From NCBI RefSeq assembly GCF_022605725.1, contig NC_065548.1, positions 4,869,644-4,933,643 of the forward strand: a DNA stretch of 64,000 nt. The letters run 5' to 3'. Position 1 is the first letter of the stretch. The number at the start of each line of letters is the position of its first letter. The notes under the pieces are model-generated. The model was not told the DNA's origin. It saw only the letters and a program-made list of their open reading frames with translations, and made no database searches. Source of the DNA: Anthonomus grandis grandis. Taxonomy: Eukaryota > Arthropoda > Insecta > Coleoptera > Curculionidae. Shown one piece after another: positions 11,100 through 23,185 of the stretch. A program made the position numbers and the translations under genes.

Positions 11100-11882
11100 G
11101 CCTATTAATCTTTCTCCATTTCTTTCAGAAATATTTGAAGAAAGTATACCTAAGCGAGTCATATCTTATATTAGAACGTTACGACCGCTCTTGCTAAACT
11201 GGTCTTCTGACCAACTATATGGTAATAAAACTGCTTGATTACAGTAAGGCATTTGATACTGTCAATGGTGGAATTGACTTCTCTGTACGTCAGAGACTTT
11301 TCCTGTGATAAAAAAAGTCCAGTACCTGTAGGAGAGATTAAAAGTCGAACGTTATATACACAAAAGATAGCTAGTTTAGCAAAAAAGAGCTTCAAGATTT
11401 AGTACCTGAAGGATCTATAAATATTAAAAATTTGCTTTCAGAAATATTGCTGATACCCCACCTGATTCTTATTGGAGAACTGAAAACTTGAATAAAAATT
11501 TAAATTATAAAGACTAATACAATACAAAAAAGCATTACATAAAAGAAAATGGTTGAGTAGACTTTTTATTGAATATACCATAATAATCAAGAACTTTGAA
11601 TATTATTAGGAGTTACATATATATTTAATATAAATGAACTGAGTGGAGCTGAGTAGATCTCTCTAATACGAAACACATAATGATTCGGTGAAGTACTGTA
11701 ACGAATGCAGATGACTTCAGCTTTATTACAGTTTTTCGTATCAAAAGACCACATTAATCCGGATATCACTGCTTAGTGATAAATCCCAACTTCTGATTTT
11801 TGGAAAATTTGCTGCTGAGCTCTCATGTTCGCTTATCACGTTGGTAAAATCAGAATTAGGGCTGCTGAGAGAGCGTGTTATT
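11100..11882 (+). pseudogene. LINE reverse-transcriptase remnant
   Basis: Plus-strand fragments in shifting frames show LLDYSKAFDTVN (about 11232), part of the first catalytic motif of non-LTR reverse transcriptases. A frameshifted version of ADDLQLYYSF follows near 11705-11740, where YADD is expected, and SDKSQLLIFGK near 11775-11810. Many stops and frameshifts. The fragment ends at the (AAAT)n tract where an opposite-strand LINE tail begins. Confidence 0.6.
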
Positions 11883-11883
11883 T

Positions 11884-12060
11884 TAATAAATAAATAAATA
11901 AGGCCTTTATTCATACCACGCAAAGTTACAATATTAAAGAAATGAAAAATACTAGGCAAGCGAAGTCTAGTAAATGAATGCTATTCTACTCTAAGGAATA
12001 ATATTTTTCATTCATTTTTAACAGAAGAAACAGAACCTTACTGACCTGTTCTTATTGAGT
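11884..12060 (-). mobile_element. LINE 3' end with (TTAT)n tail, minus strand
   Basis: The plus strand has AATAAATAAATAAATAAGGCCTTTATT at 11886-11912. Read on the minus strand this is an AATAAAGGCC 3' end followed by a short tetranucleotide tail, as also seen at 48171-48215. Only untranslated sequence seems to be left. Confidence 0.5.
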
Positions 12061-12229
12061 ACTGGATTCTGCTATCAATGAAATTTAGTCTTGTACTAGA
12101 GTTATATTCAATCCAGGTACTGAAACTCGATTTTTTTTTTAAAGGAAAACTATTGTGATGACAATAATTTGCTTTAGAAACTTCAATTTTGACTTTGTCG
12201 TGTGTATTGTTTCAGTACAGCTTTGGCTA

Positions 12230-12420
12230 TTTTTGCTTAGATACCTACGATGAAGGTGAAAAAATTTGTATTGATGTTCCTGGACTACAGCAAGGCTTTT
12301 GATCTTCTAGTGTAAGTTATTCTTCACAAAACTGAGCCATTGAAGTTAGACAGAAAAGATTTGAATAAATTTTTCCAGTTTATGACCGTGGCTCAATATT
12401 GTGACAATGAAAAATAGTAA
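12230..12420 (+). pseudogene. LINE reverse-transcriptase fragment
   Basis: Plus-strand reading near 12270-12310 gives LMFLDYSKAFDLL, the reverse-transcriptase motif around the first catalytic aspartate. Flanking frames are interrupted. It is a separate fragment from the one at 11.2 kb, or a rearranged part of it. Confidence 0.5.
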
Positions 12421-12689
12421 TGCTGATACATCCATGAAATCCTGAATTTATGTAGATGCTATATACCATTACTTCAAACAAAATGGACTAAAACTTAACC
12501 ACAAAAAATCCGGTATAAGTTTGGATTCCTTACATCTTGGTCTTGAGATAATCTAAATGCTCTTATTAATTAGGAAAAAGTTACTAAAGTATGAAAATTT
12601 GTGCAGGTGTCTTAAGATTTAACAAAAATTATACATGTCATGGAGAAATTTATATGACAATACACCGTTGTATATAATTATGTGATATA

Positions 12690-13530
12690 ATGAAAAATTG
12701 TCTAGACCTGACCTAGACATCATAGATCCAGGAAAGAAAACGATCTAAAACCCCCAAAGCATTAAGTTGACCCTGTCAGACCCTTTAGCAAAATCCACAT
12801 AGACTGAATTAACCTGAAAGCCTGAAATTAACAAATAAAAGCAAGTTTGAATCAGTAGATCTACCCTTAATAAAGCCGAATTGTTCTGGACCAAGAAAGT
12901 CTTTTACTGACTAAGAAGTCGAGCAATTTAGGTATCTCTGAGTGATTAGAAGCTGCTTGGCAGTTAGTAGCTTCCTCCCTGGAACCAGACTTAAATATTG
13001 GTTTTAAAAAGGTCTTGTTCCAAAAAGCTGGAAAACAAGCTGTGTTTAGAGATCTGTTGAATATTGAGAGATGGGTGGGGTTAGTAAACAGATACACTGC
13101 TTAGGAAAAAATGCACGGATCCCATCAAGTTTAGCACCTCCAATGTTAAGTGAATTTTGCTTAAACCCACCGAAGTTTCAAAATTGAAAGTTGGTAACTC
13201 ATGCATAAGATATTAACTGTGGAAAATCACCACCCTTCCTCTTAAGATTATTATATAACCAGAAATAACTGTTGTGTAAATGAAATAAATATGTTGTTGA
13301 TGACAGGTCTTACGTAACTTCTCACATTGTTTTCTTTGATTTGAGAAATGAATATATTCAGCTTGATTTTTTTTTTTTAATTTTTTATAAGCTAGCTTTT
13401 TAATAATTAATTTACGGAGTTCGGAACTAAACCACAATGGAAACATAGACGTGCGAAACCTCTTTAATGGAATAAATGTATCAATCAACACATAAGGTAT
13501 CTCATAAAACTGATCAGCCATATCCTCAAC
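12690..13530 (-). pseudogene. Jockey-like LINE remnant: linker and start of reverse transcriptase
   Basis: On the minus strand, 13521-13213 encodes a linker segment (PLKRFRTSMFPLWFSSELRKL) closely matching the linker of the LINE at 54.7-55.2 kb (PLKRFKTSSFPSWFSGELKYL). Then 13097-12867 has FPAFWNKTFLKPIFKSGSRE and a SEIPKLLDFLVSKRL stretch of the reverse-transcriptase N-terminus. Near 12880-12700, EQFGFIKGRSTDSNLLLFVNF and a frameshifted VDFAKGSDRVN follow. Several frameshifts, no 5' or 3' end seen. Confidence 0.7.
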
Positions 13531-15350
13531 AGATCTTTCCAGAAATACGCCATACCAGTTGATAGAGGCTAAATAATTATTATTTAAAATTTAATCCCCC
13601 ATTTCTGAAATCGTACAAGTATTCCTCAGATTCCAGAGACTTATTTTAATATCGATACGCTTTGCTTTCGAGAAATAAAATGGAGTTTTTGTTCACATAT
13701 AATTTTCTTAAAACGCATTTTTTCTCAGACAATTACTTTCTGCAAAAAAACCCTTTTTCATTAACCTTATCCTTACCCCCCCCACCCACCCCGCACAATT
13801 TACCAGTAAGAAATTGTTTTCAAAAATCATTGTTTTCCCAAATAATACGAATGAGCAACAGCCGATTTCGTCGTTAATATCCGCTCTAATAACACAGTTT
13901 GTTTATTCAAATTTGATATAATTATATATGTGTATATTAATACATATTTAATATAAAAACAGTGCTATTAGATATGGACGAAAAATAGTGATTTTTTAAA
14001 ATAATTTCTTATTGGGTGTAAATGCTTGGGGTGGGTGGGTGTTCTGTTTATTGTTTTTTAAATATATTAAATTTTTTTTTATATTTTCTAAGCAGTATCT
14101 TCTGAATAATACTATTATCAGTATGAATAATTACGCATTTAAAAAAAAATAACAATTTTCATGAACCTACCCAAAATACATTAAATCACCTTGGATAATT
14201 ATAACTTTTGCTTATACGCGATGCTTTTTTTATACCACCTTAACGTTTGATCCTTTAAAAAATATGTAAAGCGTTTCACAACTATGTTGATATTCTATAT
14301 CTACATAACTTAATAAGAAACACATAAACCAAGATAAGGTGTTCTTTTCGGAAAAATATTAACCAACTTTAATCTCTTAATCCCCTTTTACAATATAATC
14401 AAATAACTTAGATAGTGAATTCAGGTTTTCCAAGTTTCTTAAATACGCAGCAATTTCAATTATTTTATTGCTAGAGCCGTAAATATTTTTCGAAATTTTA
14501 ATGCATAAGTTGAGCACCAGTAACAAATATTAAATTTTCAGATTAAAATCTCTTATGAATATTGTGCATTTAATCATGTATTTACGATGGTGCATCAAAG
14601 ACCTTAATTGGAAAAACGATACTGATTATTCCTTTATTTTTTTTTTTTGATATTTAATACGGTCGTTTTGTGGCGAGTTTATGATTTTTTTATATTTAGA
14701 CGCATTCCTGTTTTCTTATTTATTTAGGGCTTGAAACTGTTATTTACTCGTCGCTTTAATTAATCTAAACGGAAAATGCCAAACAAACGGAGATCAAGAG
14801 TGGAAAAAATTTCAAAATACTCTTTACGATACATTTTCCACGATATAAACAACATTTTAACGAGTTATTTTTCACTTGGGAGTTGCCGCATACCGGCTTT
14901 AATGAAACCAGGTATTTCGATCCGGCATGTTATTAAAACAAATCGATATGTAAACTGGAAGTTCAGTTAAATCAGTTAAACATGCTATAAAATTGCCCAA
15001 GGTATTGTATATATTATGTTAGAGGTACGTTTTGAGTTAATCGTAAATAAAACAATCGCCTCCTTATGTTAAAGGAGTAACAGATTCAAGTAGCAAAAGA
15101 AATATGAAATGAGGATATATCCAAAAAATCGAGTATAAAATATGTGTTTACTAGCAAAATAGGTGTGGTCTTCATAAGAAGTTAAGTGGCTTTTCAGAAG
15201 CAGTTATTGCTAGTGACTATATGATGTACTTTTATTGACAAAGACTTCCTTTTATAGTGATATATATTAAAATGAGTTACCACCAATCTTGAATTTGTGT
15301 TAATGTACACATGTAATGGTCTTATTTTTAAACCAAAAAATTCGTAAATA
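13531..15350. other. Non-coding AT-rich sequence with a small inverted repeat
   Basis: A C-rich tract CCCCCCCCACCCACCCC (about 13777-13793) is mirrored by GGGGTGGGTGGGTG (about 14029-14042). Short open frames at 13662-13877 and 14776-14970 show no domain and are AT-biased, so I do not call them genes. Confidence 0.45.
13866..13990. repeat. Small imperfect inverted repeat, possible MITE remnant
   Basis: The left arm TTTCGTCGTTAATATCCGCT continues to CTAATAACAC. The right arm on the minus strand reads TTTCGTCCATATCTAATAGC. The left arm recurs as TTCGTCGTTAATATCCAATC at about 17943, followed by a related AT-rich stretch, so this is a repeated sequence. Confidence 0.35.
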
Positions 15351-16076
15351 TCTATAAAGACGTTATAGCAGAAACTGAGGATATTTTAGATGATAATGGC
15401 TTTACCGTGATCTTTATTACTGGAGACATTAATTTTTCAAATGATGATTTTGAGTCCAGACCAACTGGTCCAATTACTGAAGTTATTGAGTGTATTTTAA
15501 ACTTTGTGGCCTTTATGAATTTTACCTTAATTTAATTTAAAGTGATAATGTTGTGAATGTAGACGATGTCGGTATACCTCTGCTTGAATATGACAAATAT
15601 TACTCCGATTAAGCTAATGCGAACTATATTTTAATAAATCAATATCTGGGATACATTGATTGTGATTCCTTGGGATCTCAGATGCAAATCAAGCATTTTT
15701 ATGAGGTTTTATATCAACATATTTTGTTTAGATATTTCTTAGTTGAATTGAAAAATGCTATTTTGCAAAAAAAACGGCTTACAAGAATTTTATATAGTCA
15801 AAGGGTACCTTCATTATCAGAAATCAGAAATAACTCTAAAATCTTAGCAGAAACATGTAAAGAAGATCAAATTAACCATTTAGAAAATTCCATGACTGTC
15901 TCTGAATAATTCCGAAGTTATGATTGATATCAATAACTATGACATTACTATCAAGGACATTTTTGATAAAATAGAAAAATTAAATGTAATAAATAATAAA
16001 ATAATAAATAGTATTAGCGAGTGTTGCCTTTCCAGAAGAATGGAAAAAGAGTTACCCGTCTCAAAAAATGACAAAT

Positions 16077-16725
16077 TGACAATTAACGTGCAATGTCTAA
16101 AGTATGAATTTTCTTAAAGATCTTTGAGTCATTTAGAGTCAATTATATAGAGTATGGTTATTCCAGAGCAACATGATTTGGTGTCGGGTAGATCCACAGT
16201 TACGAACTAAGTGATCCTGGAAGAATGTATATTGAATACTTTTGAGAAGCTTTACAGGTGGATGTAATTTATACTGACTTTTCCGAGGCATTCGATCGTG
16301 TTAATATAATACTTTTAACTCATAAACTAAAAAATGTTTGAATGAGTACAGATTAGTATCATGGATTGTCCAAAGATTCAAAATAATCTTAATAAATTCT
16401 TACAGTGGTGCACGCATAATGGACTTGTACTGCGTTTTTATTTAATCAACAATGATTTACTAGAACCAATATCAACTTGATCCAATCAGAAATTTGGAAA
16501 CCCTACAAAAATTTTTCAATCATTTCTGGTGTTCGGATTTCTGCTTATTGACTTCTTCAGAGCAGAAAACCAACAAAAATTATTTCTGGTTGTTCCAAAA
16601 AAGGAAAGTGAGGTTGCTACTTACTGGCACATGTTTCTTCTTTTTGGCTTCTTCAAGGTAAAACAACCAGAAATGGAGACAAAAACTATGAGTTCTGCAT
16701 CAAGTAGGTATTTTTTTAACGGCCC
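16077..16725 (+). repeat. Direct repeat A, copy 1 (partner 17119-17767)
   Basis: Nearly identical to the segment 1042 bp downstream, starting at TGACAATT and TGCAATGTCTAAAGTAT and ending at TTTTTTTAACGGCCCTAAA. Both copies hold the same reverse-transcriptase fragment, so the duplication happened after LINE insertion. Confidence 0.8.
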
Positions 16726-16744
16726 TAAACAGGTACTAGGTTTC

Positions 16745-17050
16745 TTCTTTAGGGCTTCTTTAAGGCAAAACAACTAGGAATCGAAAAAAAGCGATCGTTT
16801 CATTTTTTAAGAGTCCTGAAGATGATCTTTGATTACACCAAAACGTTGATCATTTTTTACACTGGACACCATCAGCATTAAAGTACAATAGCTTTTCGCC
16901 CTTGAAGAAACAAAGAAGAGTTTCAGCCTATTTCTTCATTTTGACTTCTTCAAGGCTCATTCACCCAAGAACCTGGAAAAGTCACCATAATTTTTTCATC
17001 TATTCTGGTTTCTGATTATTGACTTCTTCAAGGTGAAACAATAGATTTAA
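16745..17050 (+). repeat. Direct repeat B, copy 1 (partner about 18180-18475)
   Basis: Shares GGCAAAACAACYAGGAATCG, a CTGAAGATGATCTTTGATTA stretch and TTCTTCAAGGCNCATTCACC with 18180-18475. Repeats A and B alternate as A-B-A-(other)-B, so the array is not a simple tandem. The CTGAAGATG...AAAACG part is a hammerhead-like motif. Confidence 0.75.
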
Positions 17051-17118
17051 ATGTAATAAATAATAAAATAAATAATAGAATAAGAGTTACACGTTTCAAC
17101 AAATAGGAGGTCACAGAT

Positions 17119-17767
17119 TGACAATTGATGTGCAATGTCTAAAGTATCAATTTTCTCAAAGATCTTTGAGTCATTTAGAGTCAATTATATAGAGTATTGT
17201 TATTCCAGAGCAACATGGTTTTGTGTCAGGTATGTCCACAGTTACGAATTAAGTGATCCTGGAAGAATGTATATTAAATACTTTTGAGAAGCTTTACAGG
17301 TGGATGTAATCTATACCGACTTTTCCAAGGCATTCGATCATGTTAATATAAAACTTTTAACTCATAAACTAAAAAATGTTTGAATGAGTACAGATTAGTA
17401 TCATGGATTGTCCAAAGATTCAAAATAATCTTAATAAATTCTTACAGTGGTGCACGCATAATGGACTTGTACTGCGTTTTTATTTAATCAACAATAATTT
17501 ACTAGAACCAATATCAACTTGATCCAATCAGAAATTGGGAAACCCTACAAAAATTTTTCAATCATTTCTGGTGTTCAGGTTTCTGCTTATTGACTTCTTC
17601 AGAGCAGATAACCAACAAAAATTATTTCTGGTTCTTCTAAAAAAGTAGAAAGTGAGGTTGCTACTTACTGGCACATGTTTCTTCTTTTTGGCTTCTTCAA
17701 GGTAAAACAACCAGAAATGGAGACAAAAACTATGAGTTCTGCATCAAGTAGGTATTTTTTTAACGGC
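17119..17767 (+). repeat. Direct repeat A, copy 2
   Basis: Partner of 16077-16725 with few substitutions and small indels. Confidence 0.8.
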
Positions 17768-17803
17768 CCTAAAGATGGTCTTCTGATAGACTGAAACGTT
17801 GGT
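17768..17803 (+). ncRNA. Hammerhead-like motif
   Basis: Reads CTAAAGATGGTCTTCTGATA then GACTGAAACGTTGG. GTCT and AGAC can pair as stem II, followed by GAAAC as in a hammerhead core. CTAAAGA replaces the expected CTGANGA, so catalysis is doubtful. Related copies at 16814 and 18242 keep CTGAAGA but have AAAAC instead of GAAAC. Confidence 0.3.
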
Positions 17804-18179
17804 AGTTTTTACATTGAATATTTTTTTGAGCGTTAAAGTACAATAAATAGCACCTTTTTTTATCCAAATATTAATAAAATTTGTCCCCTGAAGAAGCAGA
17901 AAAGAATGGTTTCTGCATCATTTCTGATTTTCGTGTTCTAAGTTCGTCGTTAATATCCAATCTAATAACATATTTTGTTCATTTAATTTTGATATCATTA
18001 GTAAGTAAATACATATGCAATATTTAATTTAGTAACACTTTTTATTTAAATTTAATATAATTTTATAATATTGACTTCTTCAAATCAAACAAGAAGAATA
18101 ACAAAACATATTATCTCTGGTTGTCCCATAAAGGCAAAAAAGTAAGGTTACTACTTACTAGCACCTGTTTCTTCATTAG

Positions 18180-18475
18180 GGTTGCTTCAAGGCAAAACAA
18201 CCAGGAATCGAAAAAAAGCGATCGTTTAATTTTTTTTAGGGCCTGAAGATGATCTTTGATTACACCAAAACGTTGATCATTTTTTACACTGGTCACCATC
18301 AACATTAAAGTACAATAGCTTCATTTGTTTCGCTCCTTGAAGAAACAGAAAAGAATTTCAGCCTGTTCTTCATTTTGACTTCTTCAAGGCACATTCACCC
18401 AAAAACCTGGAAAAGTCACCATCATTTTTTCATCGATTTTTATTGTCTTCTTCAGGTGAAACAATAGATTTAGGG
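18180..18475 (+). repeat. Direct repeat B, copy 2
   Basis: Partner of 16745-17050; includes the hammerhead-like CTGAAGATG...AAAACG motif at 18242-18273. Confidence 0.75.
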
Positions 18476-18700
18476 AATTTATTTGTAATAAGGCATTCAA
18501 ATTATTGGGGTTGATTAATGGAATTTTATCTAATTTTAATAACATCCATTGCTCAGTTGTCAGGTTAGTTTTGGAATACTCAAGCTGTGTGTGGTCACCT
18601 TTCTATAAGTGTCACCCTGATAATATAGGAAAAGTGCAAAACAGAGCATATATAACATTTAAACTTAAAATTCCATGAGTGTTTATCATGACTTTTTTAA

Positions 18701-19058
18701 ATTATTAAACATTCTATCTATGGAGAACTGTAGACAAATTTTGGATTTGATATTTATATTTAAAATTGTAAATTTTAAGATGCATAACATTACATTATCA
18801 TAACAGACAAACCTATGCAAAGAACGTGTAATTCTGGAAATAGCACCTACTTTTTTTATACCCTCAAATTTATATAGAAATAAATTTAAATAGAAATTTT
18901 GTGATGCCATTACTTGTTCCTATACTTAGTAGGTGAAGAACTGTTAATATCAATATTATTATTGATATAATGTAAAATGATAAATTCGTCAATAAGAAAT
19001 TAAATGTATTCGTAATTTCCTGCTGCCGATCTTATCCGTTTGATTAAATTTTATCCTA
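18701..19058. other. AT-rich sequence, nothing recognised
   Basis: No motif, repeat boundary or credible coding frame seen. Confidence 0.4.
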
Positions 19059-19060
19059 TA

Positions 19061-19275
19061 TACAGGGTGTTTTTTTAATTTCGTGAAAAAATTAAAGAGC
19101 GCGTTGTTGCACGGTTTTCGCATAAAAAAATAAAAACTATAGATGCATCACTTAAATTTGAATAGGTTTATTAAGGACTACTTTCTTTATTCTACTAATT
19201 ACTAATTTTATTTTAATTTGGGAATGAAAAACTTTTGCTTCTACATCTTTTTATTTAAAAAAAAAGCACCTCGTA
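19061..19275. mobile_element. Mariner-type MITE, 215 bp
   Basis: The left end is TACAGGGTGTTTTTTTAATT and the right end on the minus strand is TACGAGGTGCTTTTTTTTTA. TA flanks both sides (19059-19060 and 19276-19277). There is no coding sequence, so it must have been moved by a transposase made elsewhere. The tip resembles that of the large mariner at 4.14 kb. Confidence 0.65.
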
Positions 19276-20100
19276 TATTATGACCACCATCGAACAACGA
19301 TAAATCAAATAATTTTTTTCTCAAGGGTCAAACAACAGTAATCAAGGGTGTGTACGCCGATCGATAATACAAAAACCAACGTAATATCGAGATCTTAATC
19401 CAGCCGCCAATCCCCTTGATTAATCCGTTAAATCCAGATTATAAGTCCAATACGTGTGTTTTTTTTAAATACCTTAATAATTCCACGTATTGTTGCTAAA
19501 TAATTATTACTTTAAAAAAATAAAACAATTCCCATATCCTTTTCATCCTACTGGCTTGAAAGGGCTTAACATCGAGATTGAAAGTCCAATATGTGCGTTT
19601 TTTTCAAAGTATTATTGCTAAATAATTATTTCTATTTAAAAAAGAAACAATTCCCATGATATAAACAAAGTCCTTTTCACACTACTGGCTCGAGAAGGCT
19701 TAACCGACTTAAGCCTTGTCAAAACAGCCAATAAACAGTATTTATAAGCGCTTAAACAAGCATTACGACCCGGTCGTTAATGATTTTTTTTTCTCTTTAA
19801 CCGGCCCGAAATATGAATGAAGGGATTAACACTACCGGGCATAATTTTCGGATTTGGGTTTTGAATATTTCTAAGATTTTTCACGTTAAGAAAATTATTA
19901 TCGATTTTGTACCGTTACACCGTCATGTCGCCTTTTATATATTATGAGAAGGAATATGTTCGATGTTATTGATCGTCGGGTCGTTACTGTCGAATTTTTT
20001 TTAAATTAATTATTGACTCTCTTGTGACCAATAAAATATTAAGGGATTTAAATAATTTATTATAGCATTTAGGTTTTTTTTTTGGCAAAACCAACTAGAG
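19276..20100. other. Single-copy-looking island with a local tandem duplication
   Basis: Base composition is more even than in the surroundings, with many short motifs such as TTGATTAATCC, AATAAACAGTATTTATAAG, CCCGGTCGTTAATG and CTACCGGGCATAATTTTCGG. No open frame of note. It could be a regulatory region, but nothing here proves it. Confidence 0.3.
19432..19704 (+). repeat. Two-copy tandem duplication (139 and 134 bp)
   Basis: Copy 1 (19432-19570) and copy 2 (19571-19704) both run from ATCSAGATT.AAGTCCAATA to CTACTGGCT...GGCTTAAC, sharing ATTGTTGCTAAATAATTATT-like and ACAATTCCCAT segments. Divergence and indels indicate an old duplication. Confidence 0.75.
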
Positions 20101-20249
20101 GCAACGTGATATTTAAGACACACTTAATTTAGTTACAAGTAAAGTGTTGGACAACTTTGAATGAAACTTGGTCACTTTTTCAAATCAACCTCACTGATCC
20201 AGAAACTTCTTTCCCTAAAGGACTTAAGGCTCTGGATAATCTATTTACA

Positions 20250-21480
20250 ATATTAGAATCCAAAGTTAATTTTATTTTTCAGGTATGCAAGTTGAACAAG
20301 GGTCGTTCAATAAATCATTAAAAAAGTATTTACTGTTTTTGTCAATTTAATCTTCTCTCAATTCTATTAATTTTTTAAAATTTTATATGCCTTTCAAAAA
20401 GGAAAGTCAGGATCTTGTAGTGCATTTATTTACTCTAACCTTTCCATCTAAAGCAAACCATCGTCCCTCAAGCGATTTTTTAATTCGTGAACACATGAAG
20501 TCTCTGAGGGCCAAATCTGGTAAATACTGTAATCACTGGTGAATATTGTAATCACTAAAAATTCAAATCTGTAATTTAACGAACTTGAATGTAGACGTTT
20601 TTCTTTTTGATTTCCTCCCTCAAGTAATGCAATAACCAGAGATTCGAACTGGATTCAGATCTGGTGATTGAGAAGGCCACTCCTTAGAGGGATAGAATAT
20701 TTAGCAAGAAAATTTTATTCGAGGCAAGATTTATGCTGCTGGTTCTTCCTGAAATATCCAAAACTCATTATCACAGTTGAAGAAAGGGGATAGATGTAAT
20801 TGATTGCTCAACTGCCTGGAATAACAAAATTATGCTTCTCTTCAAGGAACCTTAAGAAAACGTGCATGTTCATCAAGTCTTTGGTAATCAGGGATTTGAT
20901 TACATATTCTTGCGCAATTGCCTGGAATAACAAAATTATGTTATTCTTCAAGGCACTTGAAGACAGTATTATGTCCTTGGATATAACGCATTTGAACAAA
21001 ATTATTTGATCAACATCCAAGGATGACAAAATTGTTGTTTTTCTTCAAGATAGTTGAAGAAAACATATTTTGTGGATAAAGGTCACATAAACATAATTTC
21101 TTGTCCAACTGCCTAGAATAATGAAATTACGTTTTCCAGGCGATTGAAGAAAAGACATTCCATTTAGTTCTTTAGTTTTCAGATACTAACATAATTTATT
21201 GATCAACTATCTAGGATGACTTAAAAGTGACTGAGTATATTATTACAGTATTTTCTTTTTCCAAGTTATCAACTGGATAACACCGCGTCTATTCCAAAAG
21301 AAGAAATCTCTGAAGAAACTTATGAAGAATATTCTGGAAGAGAAGGTCCTGGACTGTACCTTTTGATATGCCAGGGATCTTCCTTTTAATTCACATCACA
21401 GTGGAAGTAGTCACTTCCACTAGGCGTTTCAAACAACGTTCATCTTTTCTAAATCGACATTTATCTAATTGTAAACAACT
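20250..21480 (-). pseudogene. Ruined Tc1/mariner transposon carrying an internal repeat
   Basis: On the minus strand, 21480-21260 resembles a transposase helix-turn-helix region in broken frames. 20690-20590 reads EWPSQSPDLNPV, the block around the third catalytic residue of Tc1-like transposases, followed by KRKTSTF-like sequence. 20530-20280 matches, on the opposite strand, the repeat at 28450-28630. Tc1-type and mariner-type C-terminal pieces lie next to each other, so this is a composite or rearranged copy. Confidence 0.5.
20805..21160 (+). repeat. Degenerate tandem repeat, about 110-bp units, with a TTGCCTGGAATAAC motif
   Basis: Units start near 20809, 20916, 21010 and 21108. Each has a variant of CAACTGCCTGGAATAACAAA, then TTCTTCAAGG and a TTGAAGA-type stretch. 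A further unit lies at about 21593. No product. Confidence 0.6.
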
Positions 21481-22499
21481 GCAAACACAGAAGTAGATGT
21501 ACCATGAAATGATATAGATTACAATAATATTAATTACAATAATAGATTAGGCACTTTGTTGTCTTTCTATTTGTCTTTAATTTCTTGCTCAACTTCCTGG
21601 AATAACGAAATTATGCTTTTCTTCAAGACAGTTGCAGAAAACATATGTTTTAATTATGTCCTCTGTTATCAGGCATTTCATAAAACTCAACATACTTATA
21701 ACGAAGAATAGATGATGACTAAAGATGAAATCCAAAAATGTAGTAAACAAAAAAGTTATCAAAGATATTTAGTATAATCGTAATAAATATAATAAAGTAC
21801 TTCATTTCCCTAAGAGATCTTTTAAATTTAGAACATTTATTTATAGTTCCTCCATTAAGACATCAGTATTTGGTTCAAAATAATCAAACTTATCATAGTG
21901 GATATCTGTGTTTGTTCGAATATTTTTTATGTCAATATAAACATTTAGCAGTACATTATCAACCTGCTCAATTGACTCTTTTGAAGAAACTTCGAGTTTT
22001 TGCTTTTTTCTGGAAGTTTGGTTACTTTGGTTTCTCGATTCTCCCTATATTACATACTAGAATTGATGATCTGAGTATCTGTCCTTACACCTGGTACATA
22101 TTCCAATGCGTCATCTAAATTATGAAAGTATTATCAAGCTGTAGTATTAGTTGTAATATGCAAAGACCATGCAACAGAAGCTCCACAGTTTTTCTTTTAG
22201 TATCAGGGAGCTGCCTTATCATCAAGAGACCTATAATTTAAAACATATTGGAGCAAAAACTCAACATTAAATTCTCCCTGCTGATTACGTAATCAAATTT
22301 TTGCGAAAAAAAAGGAAGTACACACAACCCGAAAAATATAGTAAGAAAATAATAATAAAAATCAAAATTGGTGAATAACCGAAAAAAAAACTACACATGA
22401 CATTTAAAAAAAAATAAATAAAATGGAAAATTTGCATTTTTTTGTGAAAAATACGCGAAAAAACTTGTACCAATAATTAGTAATAGATATCAAATATTA
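21481..22499. other. AT-rich sequence, nothing recognised
   Basis: Apart from one extra unit of the 20.8-kb repeat at about 21590-21670 I see no repeat boundary, motif or credible coding frame. Confidence 0.4.
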
Positions 22500-23185
22500 T
22501 TAGTGATTAATGACAGATTTGATGAGGATAGGATTTTCTTCAATTATAATGTTTAAAATTAAATTTTGTTTCTCAATTTCTTGTACATATTCTAAGAAAT
22601 GCAAAGATAAGTATCCATCCACTTAAATTATTCAGAGAATAATTGTAGACAATTTCAAAGTTGTACCTAGTCAAGAGTTATGAAAATGTTGTACAATTGC
22701 TTTTTTTTAATTTAATATTTTTTCAAAAGATTTTTTTCCAACTTCTTGTAAGTATTTTGAGAAACCCTGAAATAAGTGTCCAGTCAAGTTTTTCAAAAAA
22801 TGTTTTTACAAAATTTTTAACGTGTAATAAGTCCAATTTGGGAGTTATAGACATCTTGTACAATTCTTTTTTTTTTTAATTATAATTTTTCAAATATAAT
22901 CTTCTTTTCGATTTCTTGTACGTATTTTAAAAAACAACTATCCAGTTACATTGTCCAGAAAATGTTTTTAAAAATATTTTTTTTTCAGATTTTTGTACAA
23001 ATTTTAAAAAAAGTTTAATAGGTATCTAGTTAAATTGTACAGAGAATATTTGTACAAAATTTAAAAATTAGACTTAACCAAGTTTGTGACTTATGAACAT
23101 TTTGTTAATTTTTTTTTTAATTATAATTTTTCAAAAATATTTTTATTTATAGCTTTTTGTACATATTTTTGAAAAAGACTGAAAT
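22500..23185 (+). repeat. Degenerate tandem repeat, about 165-185-bp units
   Basis: The succession AATTATAATTTTTCAAA - TTCTTGTACRTATTTT - TCCAGTTA - TTTTTACAAAATTT - GAGTTATGAACATTTTGT recurs four times with many changes (starts near 22540, 22705, 22870 and 23110). No coding capacity. Confidence 0.55.

Larger units (their letters stand above)
15360..18700 (+). pseudogene. LINE remnant: endonuclease to reverse-transcriptase fragments, internally duplicated
   Basis: On the plus strand, 15397-15500 reads FTVIFITGDINFSNDDFESR, the GD-N motif of an apurinic-type endonuclease. A linker-like stretch follows at 15670-16110. At 16155-16300 come IPEQHDLVSGRSTVTN and a frameshifted VDVIYTDFSEAFDRVN; the same pieces recur at 17200-17345 with YTDFSKAFDHVN. 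At 18478-18690 a C-terminal segment can be read with frame changes (KAFKLLGLINGILSN, then CSVVRLVLEYSSCVWSPFY). One LINE copy, decayed and expanded by internal duplication of non-LINE and LINE sequence. No product is possible. Confidence 0.65.
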
